A program made the translations under genes and the position numbers. Below, one piece after another: positions 35,891-49,100 of a stretch of 64,000 nucleotides of DNA. The first letter of the stretch is position 1; every line of letters starts with the position of its first letter. The stretch is taken from NCBI GenBank assembly GCA_933228675.1, contig OW121744.1, positions 115,777,600 through 115,841,599 on the forward strand, read 5' to 3'. The notes below the pieces were generated by a model, which saw only the letters and a program-made list of their open reading frames with translations, did no database searches and was not told the DNA's origin. Source of the DNA: Stomorhina lunata. Taxonomy: Eukaryota > Arthropoda > Insecta > Diptera > Rhiniidae.

Positions 35891-37669
35891 CAGTTTTTCT
35901 ATAGAACAAGTTGTTTTATCTGTATAAAAGTTTGTGTATAACAGTTTTTCTTTATACAAGTTTGGGTATAACAGTTATTTCACTTAATTCATTTAATGTA
36001 ATTTTCCTGTCCCACTGTGTTTTAGAATGAAAAATTTAATTGCAAATTGTCCTTCGTTTCTCGCTAAGAAATTAACGCCGCTGCAAATGTTGTTATATGA
36101 TATCGAACCCGATGGTAATGACTTGAAAACAAAAATAAACATTTCAAGAAAATGCAAAAAATAGGAGTGACAAATTGGTGTCAAGAACAGAATAGGAGAA
36201 GGTAAAAAATGTATTTTAATTTAAATATTTAAAAATATTTATAATTTAATAAACGAAAATAAAAGCAATAAATCAAAAAACAATTTTATAACATTCAAAA
36301 TTGTATTTTTGTCAATAAAATGATCCGGTTCGATGGACCATTAAACAAATCATGAACACGAGAAACAGGTGTCCCTAACTCCCATACAATTAGAAAATAA
36401 TTTGGTTTATTTTGCTTTAAGAAATTAGTTTTGTTTTTTTAATTAATCAGACATAAATTAATTTAAGTTCTTAGAAAATTGTAACAAATATTTTGCACGT
36501 TTGGTTAAGACTTTAAAAATATGAAAAAAGTATGTTCCCAACAATTGCGCATTTTTTATAGGATTTAAATTGAAAATATTAAAATTGATAAAATTAGAAT
36601 ATTTTAAACGAAAAACTAAAACTTAATATATGCCAGAGAAATGAAGAAAAACTTTCCATAGCCTACTTTTAGGCCATTATAAAGGGTTACAACAAAGTCG
36701 TTACGTTGATATTTGATCATATAAATATGTAAAAATTTTCCCATATACTTTGTATGAATAACAAGTTTAAAATGATATCATTTCATCATCATCCTTTGGC
36801 TTGATTAAATTCTACGTAGATGTTTTAGGTATTGGTGGTCAACTCTATCATTTATATATCATTAGAATATATGTGTCCCACCATCAGTCCGTCTGCATGT
36901 TTAAAATGTATTTATTCATTTATTTATTTGTTTGTCTGGTTGGTTATATTTTTTTTAATATTTGTGGCAAAACAACAATCATAACATCCGTTTAAAAAAA
37001 TTTTCCCCAATACAATTAAATACCGCACCCTAAAAATATGCCTCTAAATTTTCCATCACACTATCAGCAGCAGGAACTGCTTTTAATTTTATAGAATGTT
37101 TTCGAAACGTTTGTCAAATTACAGATGTCGTTGTTGTTGTGGCTGATTCCAAACAGTTTTGAAAGAAAAATAGTTCAATACTTATTTTGAGTCCTGTAGT
37201 TTAGTCCTTTTTGTCCTTTACTTTAATTTAATTGCAAAAAAAAAAAAAAATAAATTGTAGATGTTAATAAATTTAATTGTTAAAATAATAGAAAATAGCT
37301 TTTCTCATAATTCTAAGTATCGCATTTATTTCTATTTATTTTATTTTTGAAAACATAAAAAGTTTATTATCCTTCCGGCTTCCGCTTGTCCTTATAAATA
37401 AAAAGGGATCGTCGGAGTCAGTGTTTTTTTAATTTCTGTGGATTTATTTGTTGATGTTTTAAGTTTCTTTTGTATTTTACCCTGTCAATTTTCTAATTTT
37501 CCATTGACCGCATTTTCCTTAAATAAAACAATTAAAACAATTGTTTTCTTTAATTGTTTATCCTTGAAAGTAAATAGTTCTTTGGTAACTAAATTAAGAA
37601 ATTAAAATTAAGACGGGTGATTTTTTATTAAAAAATATGTAGTTTATTTTTAAGAATATGGAAAATAAT
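35891..37669. other. Intron stretch with a possible transposon scrap
   Basis: 35990-36190 is GC-richer (CGTTTCTCGCTAAGAAATTA, then ACGCCGCTGCAAATG) and could be a decayed element, family unknown. Copies of the CCTACTTTTAGG and CTAAAAATATGCC motif occur at 36660 and 37028. No coding sequence accepted. Confidence 0.45.
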
Positions 37670-38450
37670 GTGTATAACAGTTTTTTTTTTTCTATAGAAA
37701 AAAGTGTATAACAGTTTTTTCTATAGAACAAAAAGTGTACAACAGTTATTTTCTCTAGAAAAAAGTGTATAATAGTTTTTTTTCTATAGAAAAAATGAGT
37801 ACAACAGTTTTTTTTATAGAAAAAAAGTGTATAACAGTTTTTTTCTACATGAGAAAAGGGTATAACAGTTTTCTCCTATAGAAAAAAGTGTTATACACTT
37901 TTTTGTCTATAGGAAATAAGTTTATAACATTTTTTTCCTATACAAAAAAGTGTATAACAGTTGTTTTTATATAGAAAAAAGTGTATAACAGTTTTTTTTT
38001 ATAGAAAAAAGTGTATAACAGTTTTTTTCTATAGGACAAATGTGTATAATAGTTTTTTTTTCTGTAGAAAAAAGTGTATAATATTTTTTTTCCTATCGAA
38101 AAAAGTGTATAACACAGTTTTTTTTTGTATAGAAAAAAGTGTATAACAGTTTTTTTTTTCTATAGAAAAAAAGTGTATAAAAGTATTTTCTATAGGAAAA
38201 AACTGTATAATAGTTTTTTTTCTGTAGAAAAATGTGTATTATATTTTTTTTCGTATCGAAAAAAGTGTATAACAGTTTTTTTCTATTGAAAAAAATATAT
38301 AACATTTGTTTTCCATGGAAAAAAGTGTATAACAGATTTTTTCTATAGAAAAAAATTATGTAACAGTTTTTTTCTCTGGAACAAAAATACATAAGTTTTT
38401 TTTGTATAGAAGAAAAGTTTATGACAGTTTTTTACTTTAGAAAAAAATAT
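37670..38450. repeat. Degenerate ~30-bp repeat, GTGTATAACAGTTTTTTTC
   Basis: About 25 irregular copies of AAAAAAGTGTATAACAGTTT followed by TTTTCTATAG. They are much more variable in length than the flanking 33-bp array, and two units are in inverted orientation (GTGTTATACACTTTTT near 37888). Confidence 0.9.
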
Positions 38451-40135
38451 ATAATAAAATTTTTCTATAGAAAATTTTTTGTCTAACAAAAATTTTTCTA
38501 TAGAAAATTTTTTGTCTAACAAAAATTTTTCTATAGAAAATTTTTTGTCTAACAAAAATTTTTCTATAGAACATTTTTTGTCTAACAAAAATTTTTCTAT
38601 AGAAAATTTTTTGTCTAACAAAAATTTTTCTATAGAAAATTTCGTGTCTAACAAAAATTTTTCTATAGAAAATTTTTTGTCTAATAAAAATTTTTCTATA
38701 GAAAATTTTTTGTCTAACAAAAATTTTTCTATAAAAAATTTTTTGTCTAACAAAAATTTTTCTATAGAAAATTTTTTGTCTAACAAAAATTTTTCTATAG
38801 AAAATTTTTTGTCTAACAAAAATTTTTCTATAGAAAATTTTTTGTCTAACAAAAATTTTTCTATAGAAAATTTTTTGTCTAACAAAAATTTTTCTATAGA
38901 AAATTTTTTGTCTAACAAAAATTTTTCTATAGAAAATTTTTTGTCTAACAAAAATTTTTCTATAGAAAATTTTTTGTCTAACAAAAATTTTTCTATAGAA
39001 AATTTTTTGTCTAACAAAAATTTTTCTATAGAAAATTTTTTGTCAAACAAAAATTTTTCTATAGAAAATTTTTTGTCTAACAAAAATTTTTCTATAGAAA
39101 ATTTTTTGTCTAACAAAAATTTTTCTATAGAAAATTTTTTGTCTAACAAAAATTTTTCTATAGAAAATTTTTTGTCTAACAAAAATTTTTCTATAGAAAA
39201 TTTTTTGTCTAACAAAAATTTTTCTATAGAAATTTTTTGTCTAACAAAAATTTTTCTATAGAAAATGTTTTGTCTAACAAAAATTTTTCTATAGAAAATT
39301 TTTTGTCTTACAAAAATTTTTCTATAGAAAATGTTTTGTCTAACAAAAATTTTTCTATAGAAAATTTTTTGTCTTACAAAAATTTTTCTATAGAAAATTT
39401 TTTGTTAGCCAAAAATTTTTCTATAGAAAATTTTTTGTCTAACAAAAATTTTTCTATAGAAAATTTTTTGTCTAAAAAAATTTTTCTATAGAAAATTTTT
39501 TGTCTAACAAAAATTTTTCTATAGAAAATTTTTTGTCTAACAAAAATTTTTCTATAGAAAATTTTTTGTCTAACAAAAATTTTTCTATAGAAAATTTTTT
39601 GTCTAACAAAAATTTTTCTATAGAAAATTTTTTGTCTAACAAAAATTTTTCTATAGAAAAATTTTTGTCTAACAAAAATTTTTCTTTAGAAAAATTTTTG
39701 TCTAACGAAAATTTTTCTATAGAAAAATTTTTGTCTAACAAAAATTTTTCTTTAGAAAAATTTTTGTCTAACGAAAATTTTTCTTTAGAAAATTTTTTGT
39801 CTAACGAAAATTTTTCTTTAGAAAATTTTTTGTCTAAGAAAAATTTTTCTTTAGAAAATTTTTTGTCTAAGAAAAATTTTTCTTAAGAAAATTTTTGTTA
39901 GACAAAAAATTTTCTATAGAAAATTTTTTGTCTAACAAAAATTTTTCTATAGAAAATTTTTTGTCTAACAAAAAATTTTTTGTCTAATAATAATTTTTCT
40001 ATAGAAAATTTTTTGTCTAAAAAAAATTTTTCTATAGAAAATTTTTTGTCTAACAAAAATTTTTCTATAGAAAATTTTTTCTTAAAAAAAAAAATTTCTA
40101 TAGAAATTTTTTTGACTAGCAAAAAATAAGTGTTA
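38451..40135. repeat. 33-bp AT satellite, GTCTAACAAAAATTTTTC type
   Basis: About 50 units of TATAGAAAATTTTTTGTCTA plus ACAAAAATTTTTC. The left two thirds is very uniform. From about 39680 the CTATAG core drifts to CTTTAG, and near 39890-39912 the unit flips orientation (GTTAGACAAAAAATTTTC). Long open frames on both strands are artefacts of the 33-bp period. Confidence 0.96.
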
Positions 40136-41799
40136 TATAGAAAATATTATGCAACAAATTTTTTATAGAATAATTTTTATTAGACAAAAAATTTTCTATA
40201 GAAAAACTTTTGTTTGACAAAAGAATAGAAAATTTTTTGTATAACAAAATTTGTCTATAATAAAAAATTTTGTATAGAAAAATTTTAATTTTCTATAGAA
40301 AACTTTTTGTTTTACTAAAATTTCAATAGAAGCATTTCTGTTCAAGATTTTTTTTATGTAAAGAATATTTTTTACATAAGGATTATGTTATAATTTATTG
40401 TTTTTTTTTTATTTTGAAAAAGTGCTTTTTCGACCTTATAAAGGAGTTGCTTTTAGTTGGTAATTGTCATAAATTAGAATTTTTTAATTTCCGCCCTAGA
40501 CTTGAGTACAAGTCAATAAGAGTTAAATAAAACTTAATTGGTCTGCTCATATTTTTGTTAATAAATGAAAATTAAAAGAGGCTGGAATAGAGAAAAATTG
40601 AAAGGCGTTGACAAGAAATTGAAGGATATAAAAGGAACTAAACTAGAACTTTTGTTTACTCAAATAAAAAATTTCCAAATATTTTGCAAAAATCTAAGTT
40701 TTGATTAAAATCTTAATTTTTAATTTTTCTAATAATCATAATTAAAATTTTTCCATTTATTGCCCGAAAAAAAAACCAAATAAACATTTTAAAAAATTAT
40801 TTATTTAAAATGAGAAATTCGAAAATAGGAAAAAAAAATTTCCAAGAAAGATTTTGTTGTTAGAATTTTTAAACAATTTTATTAATGATAATAATCATTT
40901 CGAATGAATATTTATTATTCTTTTCATTAAAAATGACGTTTGTCTATCATGTAATTTTCATAATTTTGAATAACATCCTAAAGTAGCTATCGAAAGCCAA
41001 CAAGAACAAGATAAGATGATAATTGAAAAGTCCGACCGTCCGCAAAATTTTTGGAATTTATTATGCGCAATTTTTTCCTTTAAAGATTTCCATAATAATA
41101 AAAATGTAATACATATAGTTTTTATATTATTTCAATAAATGTTATAGTTTTATTATAAATCTTCAATAAATCTATTCATTCATTCAATCATTTTTTGTTT
41201 TTGAATTTTCCATCCATCCAAGCGTCCGTCTGTCTGTAAGTTTGTCCGTCCATCTGCCTCACTGCAGTCTCTTACCCCCCTCTTTGGGAAAGTTCTTACA
41301 TTTTGAAAATTTACCTGCTCACTTTGGCTTATCAATCAAAAATTTGTTAAATTGAACAGGAATCCTTAGAATAGCAACAACAACAAAAGCCATAACTATA
41401 TACAAAAATTATTGTAAATAAATTAAAATCAGATCTAAAATATGTGTGTGGAAAAAATAATATTTATTGTTTATTTCCCTCAAAAAAAAAAAAGAAAAAT
41501 GAAAACTGTTTTCTTTTTGGATTTTTCACAGTTTCGAACATTAGCAGATTATACACATATGTTTCTAATTTTTTTGTTATTATATTAGATACAAAATTAT
41601 AATTTAGTACCTTGTTTAGAAATAGACTAGATGAGCTTTTGTGGCATAAAATACAAAAATCTTAAATTTTATATAATATATAAAATATTACAGAATTTTT
41701 TACCAAGTGATCTTTCACTCTCAGTCCCCTAAATATTTCTAAGAAATGATGAATTAACTTTCCCTCTTTTCCATCAAAGATTCTATAATATAAAGATGT
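40136..41799. other. Decayed array edge, then AT-rich intron
   Basis: 40136-40345 holds broken copies of the CTATAGAAAA repeats. The rest is AT-rich with no open frame or repeat. A GTCCGTCTGTCTGTAAGTTT microsatellite-like patch is near 41225. Confidence 0.55.
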
Positions 41800-41935
41800 T
41801 GCACTACCAAACATTGATTTGCCGCATGGTATATTTGAAAAGTCCCATAAAAAAGAGTATACCGTTTTTATTCAAATTCGGAAACAACTAATGGAGACGA
41901 TTATTCAATGAGAGATAGCCAAGGCACACACACGA
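41800..41935 (-). mobile_element. Dispersed repeat copy 2
   Basis: This is the reverse complement of the segment at 19606-19760, sharing ATTGATTTGCCGCATGG, CCCATAAAAAAGAG, AACTAATGGAGACG and TGAGAGATAGCC. The element identity is unknown. Confidence 0.65.
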
Positions 41936-42995
41936 TAAAATTTTCCTAAGGAAAAATTTTAATGAAATTTGTCATGTAAGAAAATTTTGAGGAAATTTTT
42001 CATATAGAAAAATTGTTCATATAAAAAAATTTTGACAAAATTTTTCTTATAGAAAATTTTTGATGAAATTTTTCATTTAGAAAAAATTTTGGTGAAATAT
42101 TTCTTATAGAAACTTTTTGATGAAATTTTTCATATAGAAAAAATTTTGAAGAAATTTTTCATATAGAAAAATTTTTATTAAATTTTTCAAACAGAAGAAA
42201 TTTTAAAGAAATTTTTTATATAGAAAAATTTTGAAGAAATTTTATAAAAATATAAACAAAATTTTAATGAAATTTTTCTTTTAAAAAAAATTTAACAAAA
42301 TTTTCCTTATAGAAAAATTTTGATAAAATTTTCCTTATAGAAAAATTTTGTATAAAAAAAATTTTAATAAAATTTTTTATATAAAAAATTTTCATCAAAT
42401 TTTTCAATTAGAAATAAAGAATTTTAAAGAAATTTTTCATATAGAAAAATTTTTCATAAAGAAAAATTTTGATGAAATTTTTCATAAAGAAAAATTTTGA
42501 TGAAATTTTTCATAAAGAAAAATTCTGATAAAATTTTCATAACGAGAAATTTTGATGAAATTTTTCATTAAGAAAAATTTTGATGAAATTTTTCATATAG
42601 AAAGTTTTCGATGAAATTTTTCATATTGAAAAATTTTTAATAAATTTTTCATACAGAAAAATTTCGAGAAAATTAATCTTATAGACAAGTTTTTATAAAA
42701 TTTTTCTTAAAACTTTTGATAAAATTTTTCATATCGAAAAACTTTGATAACATTTTTGTATAGAAAAATTTTGATGAAATTTTTTTTTGTAAAAACTTTT
42801 TATAACATGTTTCATATAGAAAAATTTTAATAAAATTTTTTATATAGAAAAAAATTTTGATGAAATTTTTCATATAAAAAAATGTTGATGAAATGTTTCA
42901 TATAAAAAAATGTTGATGAAATTTTTCATATAAAAAAATTTTGATGAAATTTTTGATATCGAAAAATTTTTAAGAAATTTTTCATTTAGTTTCGA
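41936..42995. repeat. ~28-bp AT satellite, TTTTGATGAAATTTTTCATA
   Basis: About 35 copies of GAAATTTTTCATATAGAAAA plus ATTTTGAT with variable unit length. It is diverged compared with the 33-bp arrays but has the same build: an ATAGAAAA core and A/T arms. Confidence 0.9.
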
Positions 42996-43684
42996 TGTTT
43001 GGTTAGGCCATCATTTTTAGGAGGTGTAAGCAACGGCTGCAACAAGAATGTGGGAAGTGGAGGAAGATGAAACTGAAAAACGTTTACTTTTGTTCTGTCG
43101 ATAATCTGAGCTTTTTCCTTTGATTTACAAACATAATTCGTAATGATTGTGTTTGTAAAATAGGAAATAATGCGAGGTTTTCGATTTATCTAAAAGTAGG
43201 GATACTCCACCTGAAGATTATGGCCTTACCGGAACTCCCGGTAAAATATAGTATATTAACTTCCCCATTAATGGATGTTGACTAAATAATTTAATAATTT
43301 AAAGCTAAATATCGCCGAAGTCTACAGAATCAGAACAGGTTCGCTGAGATTTAGTCTGTAGCAGTAAATACGTGTCTGGGTTCTGCCTTAATAAAAGTCA
43401 TATCAGCCTTGGATTACCCCAGAATATCTATCTTAAGTGGGTGCCGGTGGTGCTAAAGAGAGCAAGACTTCGAACTACTACTACTAAAAATTTCAAATGA
43501 ACTAGTAACTGGCGACATGTCACTACTCACTTATAAGTTTCTACGGCAAGAAAGTGTATGAAATTCAGCAACTGTTAGCTAAGGGTCCGCCTGAGTATTC
43601 ATTGCAGACAAATATGCCTCGTATATATTAGAATCGTTCTCACAGATTACTGTCACTGTGTACCGATGACCCGATTTATGTTTG
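42996..43684. other. GC-richer stretch upstream of the retrotransposon fragment
   Basis: Complex sequence, probably transposon-derived given what follows, but no frame could be matched. A copy of the ATTTTTAGGAGG motif is at 43010. Confidence 0.4.
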
Positions 43685-44341
43685 ATTGAAAGGCACTCGG
43701 TTAGGTTGAAAGTTGCAGAGGCAGGTCGCACTTTGACTTTTACTCGTACTTTCAGAACGACTTGCACTTTAGTAATGACTTGAACTTTTACAATGACTTG
43801 TGCTTTGAAAATGACTTGCACTTTAAGAATGATTTGAACTTCGACAATGACTTACATTTTCGCAATTACTTGCATTTTTTCAATGACTTGCATTTTTACA
43901 ATGAACTGCAGTTTTGCAATGACTTGCATTTTAGCAATTACTTGCATTTTTGCAATGACTTGCACTTTTAGAATGACTTCCATTTTTGCAATGACTTGCA
44001 TTTTTGCAATTACTTGCACTTTTGCAATGACTTACATTTTTGCAATGACTTCCATTTTTGCAATGACTTCCATTTTTGCAATGACTTGCATTGGCATTGA
44101 CTATGACATGCACTTCGATTATGGCTCACGTTTGCCCGTCACGTCAGGACACTACCTGATTAGGCTGAAGATTGCGGCGAGTGACTTTTGCAAAAGCTAG
44201 AGAAAAGCAGATAAGTTTATACAACATATTCTATGCACTTGTCCAACTCTGTCGCACATTAGAAGTCCAACATTGGGCAACAATTTCTATAAAGTACCGG
44301 GCGATCTGGCTGGCGTAAACATTGTAACGAAAGATTTTTAA
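43685..44341 (+). pseudogene. Non-LTR retrotransposon 3'-ORF fragment, copy 2, split by a minisatellite
   Basis: From 43685 the plus frame reads IERHSVRLKVAEAGRTL. After the 18-bp array it resumes at about 44138 as SGHYLIRLKIAASDFCKS, stop, RKADKFIQHILCTCPTL, and ends with NNFYKVPGDLAGVNIV before TAA at 44339-44341. HILCTCP corresponds to the Cys/His motif near the C-terminus of jockey-like ORF2 proteins, preceded by RLxVxxxDFC. The RLKV/RLKI segment appears on both sides of the array, so the region was duplicated. The internal stop and missing upstream domains make it non-functional. Confidence 0.65.
43755..44092. repeat. 18-bp minisatellite, AATGACTTGCATTTTTGC
   Basis: About 19 copies. Left units read CTTTTA, CTTTGA or CTTTAA; right units are nearly uniform AATGACTTGCATTTTTGC or AATGACTTCCATTTTTGC. 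It lies inside the retrotransposon fragment and also appears as four decayed copies at 21795-21885. The MTCIFA-type and NDLHF-type open frames are artefacts. Confidence 0.92.
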
Positions 44342-46149
44342 CCTACTTTGACTTTTTTCAGAATTTGTTGCAAATTTAAAAACTAAAATATTTATATTTA
44401 TTATTTAGTTTATTAATTAAACAACATTTTCCTAATTTCGCCTTAAATTTTAAACTTTTATCTCAATTAAACCCGAAAAATCTTCCTTTGTTACTAAAAA
44501 CCAACCATAAACACAATTACGACCACAACGACGGCAATGCATTTGCGTTGCTATTGCAAATACAACAATAAATCGCCTTGTGGTTGAACACAGCGCGACC
44601 ACAAACATGGACTATTTATTGTTGTCACTCTACTCTAACATTTGCGTTGTACGTGTGATAGCGTTGCCATGCGTTTTTTAATGGCCGTCGGTTGTAAACA
44701 AAACCACACAAATACACACGAGCACACAGGGATGGTTACACGTGTGTGATGTTTATTGACATAAAGAAAAATAAAAGAATTATGGAAAAATGCCAAATGT
44801 AAGAAAATTTGATATTACCGGAAATAATTGTTAAATTAATTAATAAAAACATGAGATTAATTACTTTGTATTTTTTTTTCGTTGCTGTTTTTCCTTTCAT
44901 TATTTGAACTAAAAACATGGATATTTTTTTTGGTTTAATATGAAACAAAGATGAAAATGATTTTGGAAACAAGGCACAGTGGGTTGGGTTTAAAAACTAG
45001 AGGTCTGAAATCTTTCAAAACTTTTATTATGATATTAAAAAGTATCATAATAAAAGTTTTGAGAGATTTTTTTGAATATTAGAAATCTTAAAGAATTTAT
45101 TTAAAAAATTTGACTTTTTTCAAAAGAAAGTTATTAATTAGATCAAGATTATTAACATAAATTGGAATCGAAAAATTATGGTTAAGGATTTAAATTGGTT
45201 CGCAATTTTTCTTATAACTTAATTAAAGATGTCTTTAAATCTTTTAAATCATTTGACCTTTGACCCTAAATTTATATTTCTTCTTAATTTAAACATTTTA
45301 GCTAAAAGTTGAATAGAGCAACAGGTGTTTCTAATAAACTATTTAATAACTAAATAAATAGCTATAAAATTGTGTTACAAACTCGTTAAATAAATTCTAA
45401 AAACTAAAACGCAAATACCAAAAAATATTCCAAAGGAATCAAAATTTGAAGGAAGATAAAATAAATATTGAAAAAAATCCTTGTTAAGGTAAATGAAAGA
45501 AGATACAACAAATTCGAAGAAACAATAATACGAAAAAAAAAAACAGAGTAAATATCATAAAAAATACTAAAATAGATTTGAAAATAAAAGAAAATAAACA
45601 ACAAAAAATATCCTTAAATAAACTAAAGATTAATAAACTTTTACAAAATTTACTTTTAGCAAAAAATAGTTAAACAAACTAATAAATAGTTAAAGCGTGT
45701 AAAATGTTAATAGAGAGCCAATGAAAAGCGAAAGTCTACTCGTATACAGAAATTTATAGATAGACATATTGACGTTTGAGCAATTTTTTATCACTCAGAC
45801 ATGAAAACGGAAGCAGGGCTATAGATATAGTAGACAGACCTAAAAGAAAGAAAAAAAAATACTAGGTGTTCACTGATAGATAATATCAGTTTTCGTCATT
45901 TATTAAATGACGACAAACCTTGTAAAAATATTACGCAGTTTTTCTGGTTAATTGATATTTACTAGTAGTTTTCTGCTAATATAAATTTTAGGCTATAGAA
46001 AATTTAGGCTTTGTTTGTTTTTAAGAAGAATACAGGGTCCTAAGAAAATATATTAAAGAGAAATTTTTTTACGAAATTAAAATACCAAGAAAAAATGGCC
46101 TAAAATTCGAGATTTTTGTCTGTAAAAGCTTTCTCTGTTTTAGTTGAAT
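44342..46149. other. AT-rich intron with one GC-richer island
   Basis: 44500-44760 is richer and holds a direct repeat of CATTTGCGTTG (44540, 44641) and a loose inverted pair CAACGACGGCAAT / ATGGCCGTCGGTTG at its ends. This may be an old small transposon, or conserved non-coding DNA. A short hairpin of AAAACTTTTATTATGAT and ATCATAATAAAAGTTTT occurs at 45018-45060. The rest is unremarkable. Confidence 0.45.
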
Positions 46150-49100
46150 AATGAAATAATTTAAGACAATTTTTTTTATTCTTGACTTAATTTACTCTTT
46201 TGCTTATAACTTTGGTAATAAAACTTGAAATTTGTTTCTACAAATTTTTAATAATTCTTAATTCTTTATAAAATAATATAACGAAAGTTTTATTTTATTT
46301 TCAAAAGTCGCCTAAGAGTAAAAATTTTACGAAACCCTAAAAAAATTTGAAATTTTTGTAAAAAATTATTAAAGGTTTTTGCTAAAATATAAACCTGCAT
46401 TCTGACTTTTCTTAATTTGAAACATATTTTTAATAATCATCTTTATTGCTTAATATTATTTCCACTTTTTATTTTAAAAAATTTAGTTTTATTTTTTTTT
46501 TTTTAATTTTTATAAATTATACTTTTGCTTATAACTTTAAAAATATTTAAGAAAAGTTTTACCAAAAAATTTATAAAGAACCCTAATACTTTACCTTATA
46601 AAAAAATGAAAATTTTATTTCATTATGACAATTCATTTTGACAGAACAAATTTTCAAATTCAAAAATGTTTGAAAAAAAAAAAATGAAATTTTCTTTAAC
46701 AAAAATTTTCAAAAATATGGCCCTATATTAAGATTCTTATTGATTTAAAACAAGTTTTAAATAAATCTGCTTCAATTTGGAATATTTATTCTAATTTTTG
46801 TTTCAAAAATTTTCGTTTTGAGTTTTTTTTAATTTTATCATAAATTATACTTTTGCTTATAACTTTAAAAATATTTTAGGAAAGTTTTTCCAAAAACTGT
46901 ACAATGAATCCTAATACTTTACTTTATAATATAATGAAAATTTTATTTGATTATCCTAATTCGTTTTGTTGGAAAATATTTTCAAAGTCAAAAATTTATA
47001 TATCAAAAAAAAAAATTTAGTTTTCTTTAACAAAAATTTTCAGAAATATGGCCCTATATTAAGACTTTTCTTGTTTTAAAGCAAGTTTTAAAAAATTTTT
47101 CTCTAATTTCGAATGTTTTTGCACTTAAGGTTTCAAAAACTCAGTCATAATTTATACTTTTGCTTATAACTTTAGCAATATTTGAGGAAAGTTTTACCAA
47201 AAATATGTACATGGTTCCTAATATTTTACCTTATAATTCAATAAAAGATTTAATTAATTATGACAATTCGTTTTGACAGAAAAAATGTTCAAAGTCAAAA
47301 ATATATGCAAAAAATGGAATTTTCTTTAACCAATATTTTCAAAAATATGACCCTATATTAAGACTTTTCTTGTTTTAAATCAAGTTTTAAATAATTTTTC
47401 TTTAAATTAGAATATTTGTTTTTACTTTAAGTTTTAAAAACTCAGTTTTGTGTTTCTTTCCATTTTATGATAATTTACACTTTTGCTTATAACTTTTACA
47501 ATATTTGAGAAAAGTTTTACCAAAAAAATGTAAATGGTTCCTAATACTTTTCCTTATTTAATTATGACTATTCGTTTTGACAGAAAAAATTTTCAAAGTC
47601 AAAAATTTATGCAGCAAAGTGAAATTTTCTTTAGCTAAAATTATAAAAAATATGGCCCTATTTTAAAACTATTCTTGAGTAAAAACAAGTTTTGGATAAT
47701 TTTTCTTCTGTTTTGTATATTTTTACCACTTTAGGCCTAAAAAACTCAGTTTTGATTTTCTTGTCCATTTTGTCATAATTTATACTTTTGCTTATAACTT
47801 GAGTAATATTTGAGGAAAGTTTTTGCAACAAATGTTCAATGGTTCCTAATATTTTACCTTATAATATAAAGAAAATTTTATTTGATTATATTAATTCGTT
47901 GTGTTAGGAAAAATTTTCAAAGTCAAAAATTAATGACAAAAAAATTTTTAACTTCTTTAAAAAAAAATTCAAAAATATGTCCCTGTATTTAAACTGTGAT
48001 TTAAAATAAGTTTTGGAAAATTCTTTTCGGTTTCAAATATTTTTTATGCTTTTTGTTTAAAAATATTCATTTGTGAAATTGTGTTTCAATTTTGTCATAA
48101 TTTATACTTTTGCATATAACTTTAGCAATATTTGAGGGAATTTTTTCAAAAAAATTCCAATGTTTCCTAATACTTTTCTTAATAATATATTGAAAATTTT
48201 ATTTAGTTATTTTAATTCCTCTGGAAGGGAAAATTTCCAAAGTCAAAATTTAACAATAAAAAAATTTTTTTTACTAAAAACTTTTATTTTCTCTACATTT
48301 TTAAAAGGGGACGAGGGGGTCATTGTTAGTTTTTTTAATTGTAGCCCCTATTAATGTTATTGAGCTATTAAATTCGAATAAAAACAAATTAATTGCTCAA
48401 TTATTTTTCCAATATTTTTTTAGGCTTTTAATATATGTTTCAATATAAAATTTGTTTATTATTTGCATTTATTGTATATTTACAAATATTTAATTTTCAT
48501 ACAAACAATTCAAAACGCAAAAGTTTTTTTGCGAACAAGTTTTTTTGATTCAAAAAGAAAATACAGGGTAATCAAAGGAATTTCAGTTTTTGTACGAAAC
48601 TTTGAATACAAAGTCTCAAAATTTTTGTTTGTTTTACTGGGAAAAGCAATAACAAAAAAAATGGTTATAAAAATTCATTCATTGTGAAAATTTTGTTTCC
48701 TACTTCCATTCAACATTTTCCAACAAATGTTTATTTTCACAAAAGTGAAGAATTTTCTTGTGTTTTTTTTGCGGGTTTTACTTTTATAAGAGAAGAAAAA
48801 TAAAGAAAAACAGGTCATAATTTGTCCAAAGTTTATAGGCGAGAGTGGTGGCTGCCAGGAACACACAATATGTTTTCATATGGCCTGGTCAGTTTGTTTA
48901 ATATGGGTCTGTAATCATCATCATCATCATTATCATCATCAATATCATCATTCATTGATATAACAATGAATGACCATTTATTTAGATGGGGCACAAATGG
49001 CAAAAAAAAATGGCCAAATAGACGAAAAAAAGACGCATTGATTTTTAGATATTTTCAGCAATAAATTATAACAACAAAAGTTATAACAAATAAATTATTT

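Noticed and set aside
38343..39886. Open frames of up to 290 codons with an 11-residue repeat (KFSIEKFLLD, NFSIENFLSN)
   Set aside because: A 33-bp satellite read in frame on both strands; no start context, no unique sequence, no splice logic.
43579..44200. Overlapping short frames on both strands (NDLHF, MTCIFA, HCKNGS repeats)
   Set aside because: 18-bp minisatellite read in several frames; only the flanking retrotransposon-like segments carry real similarity.
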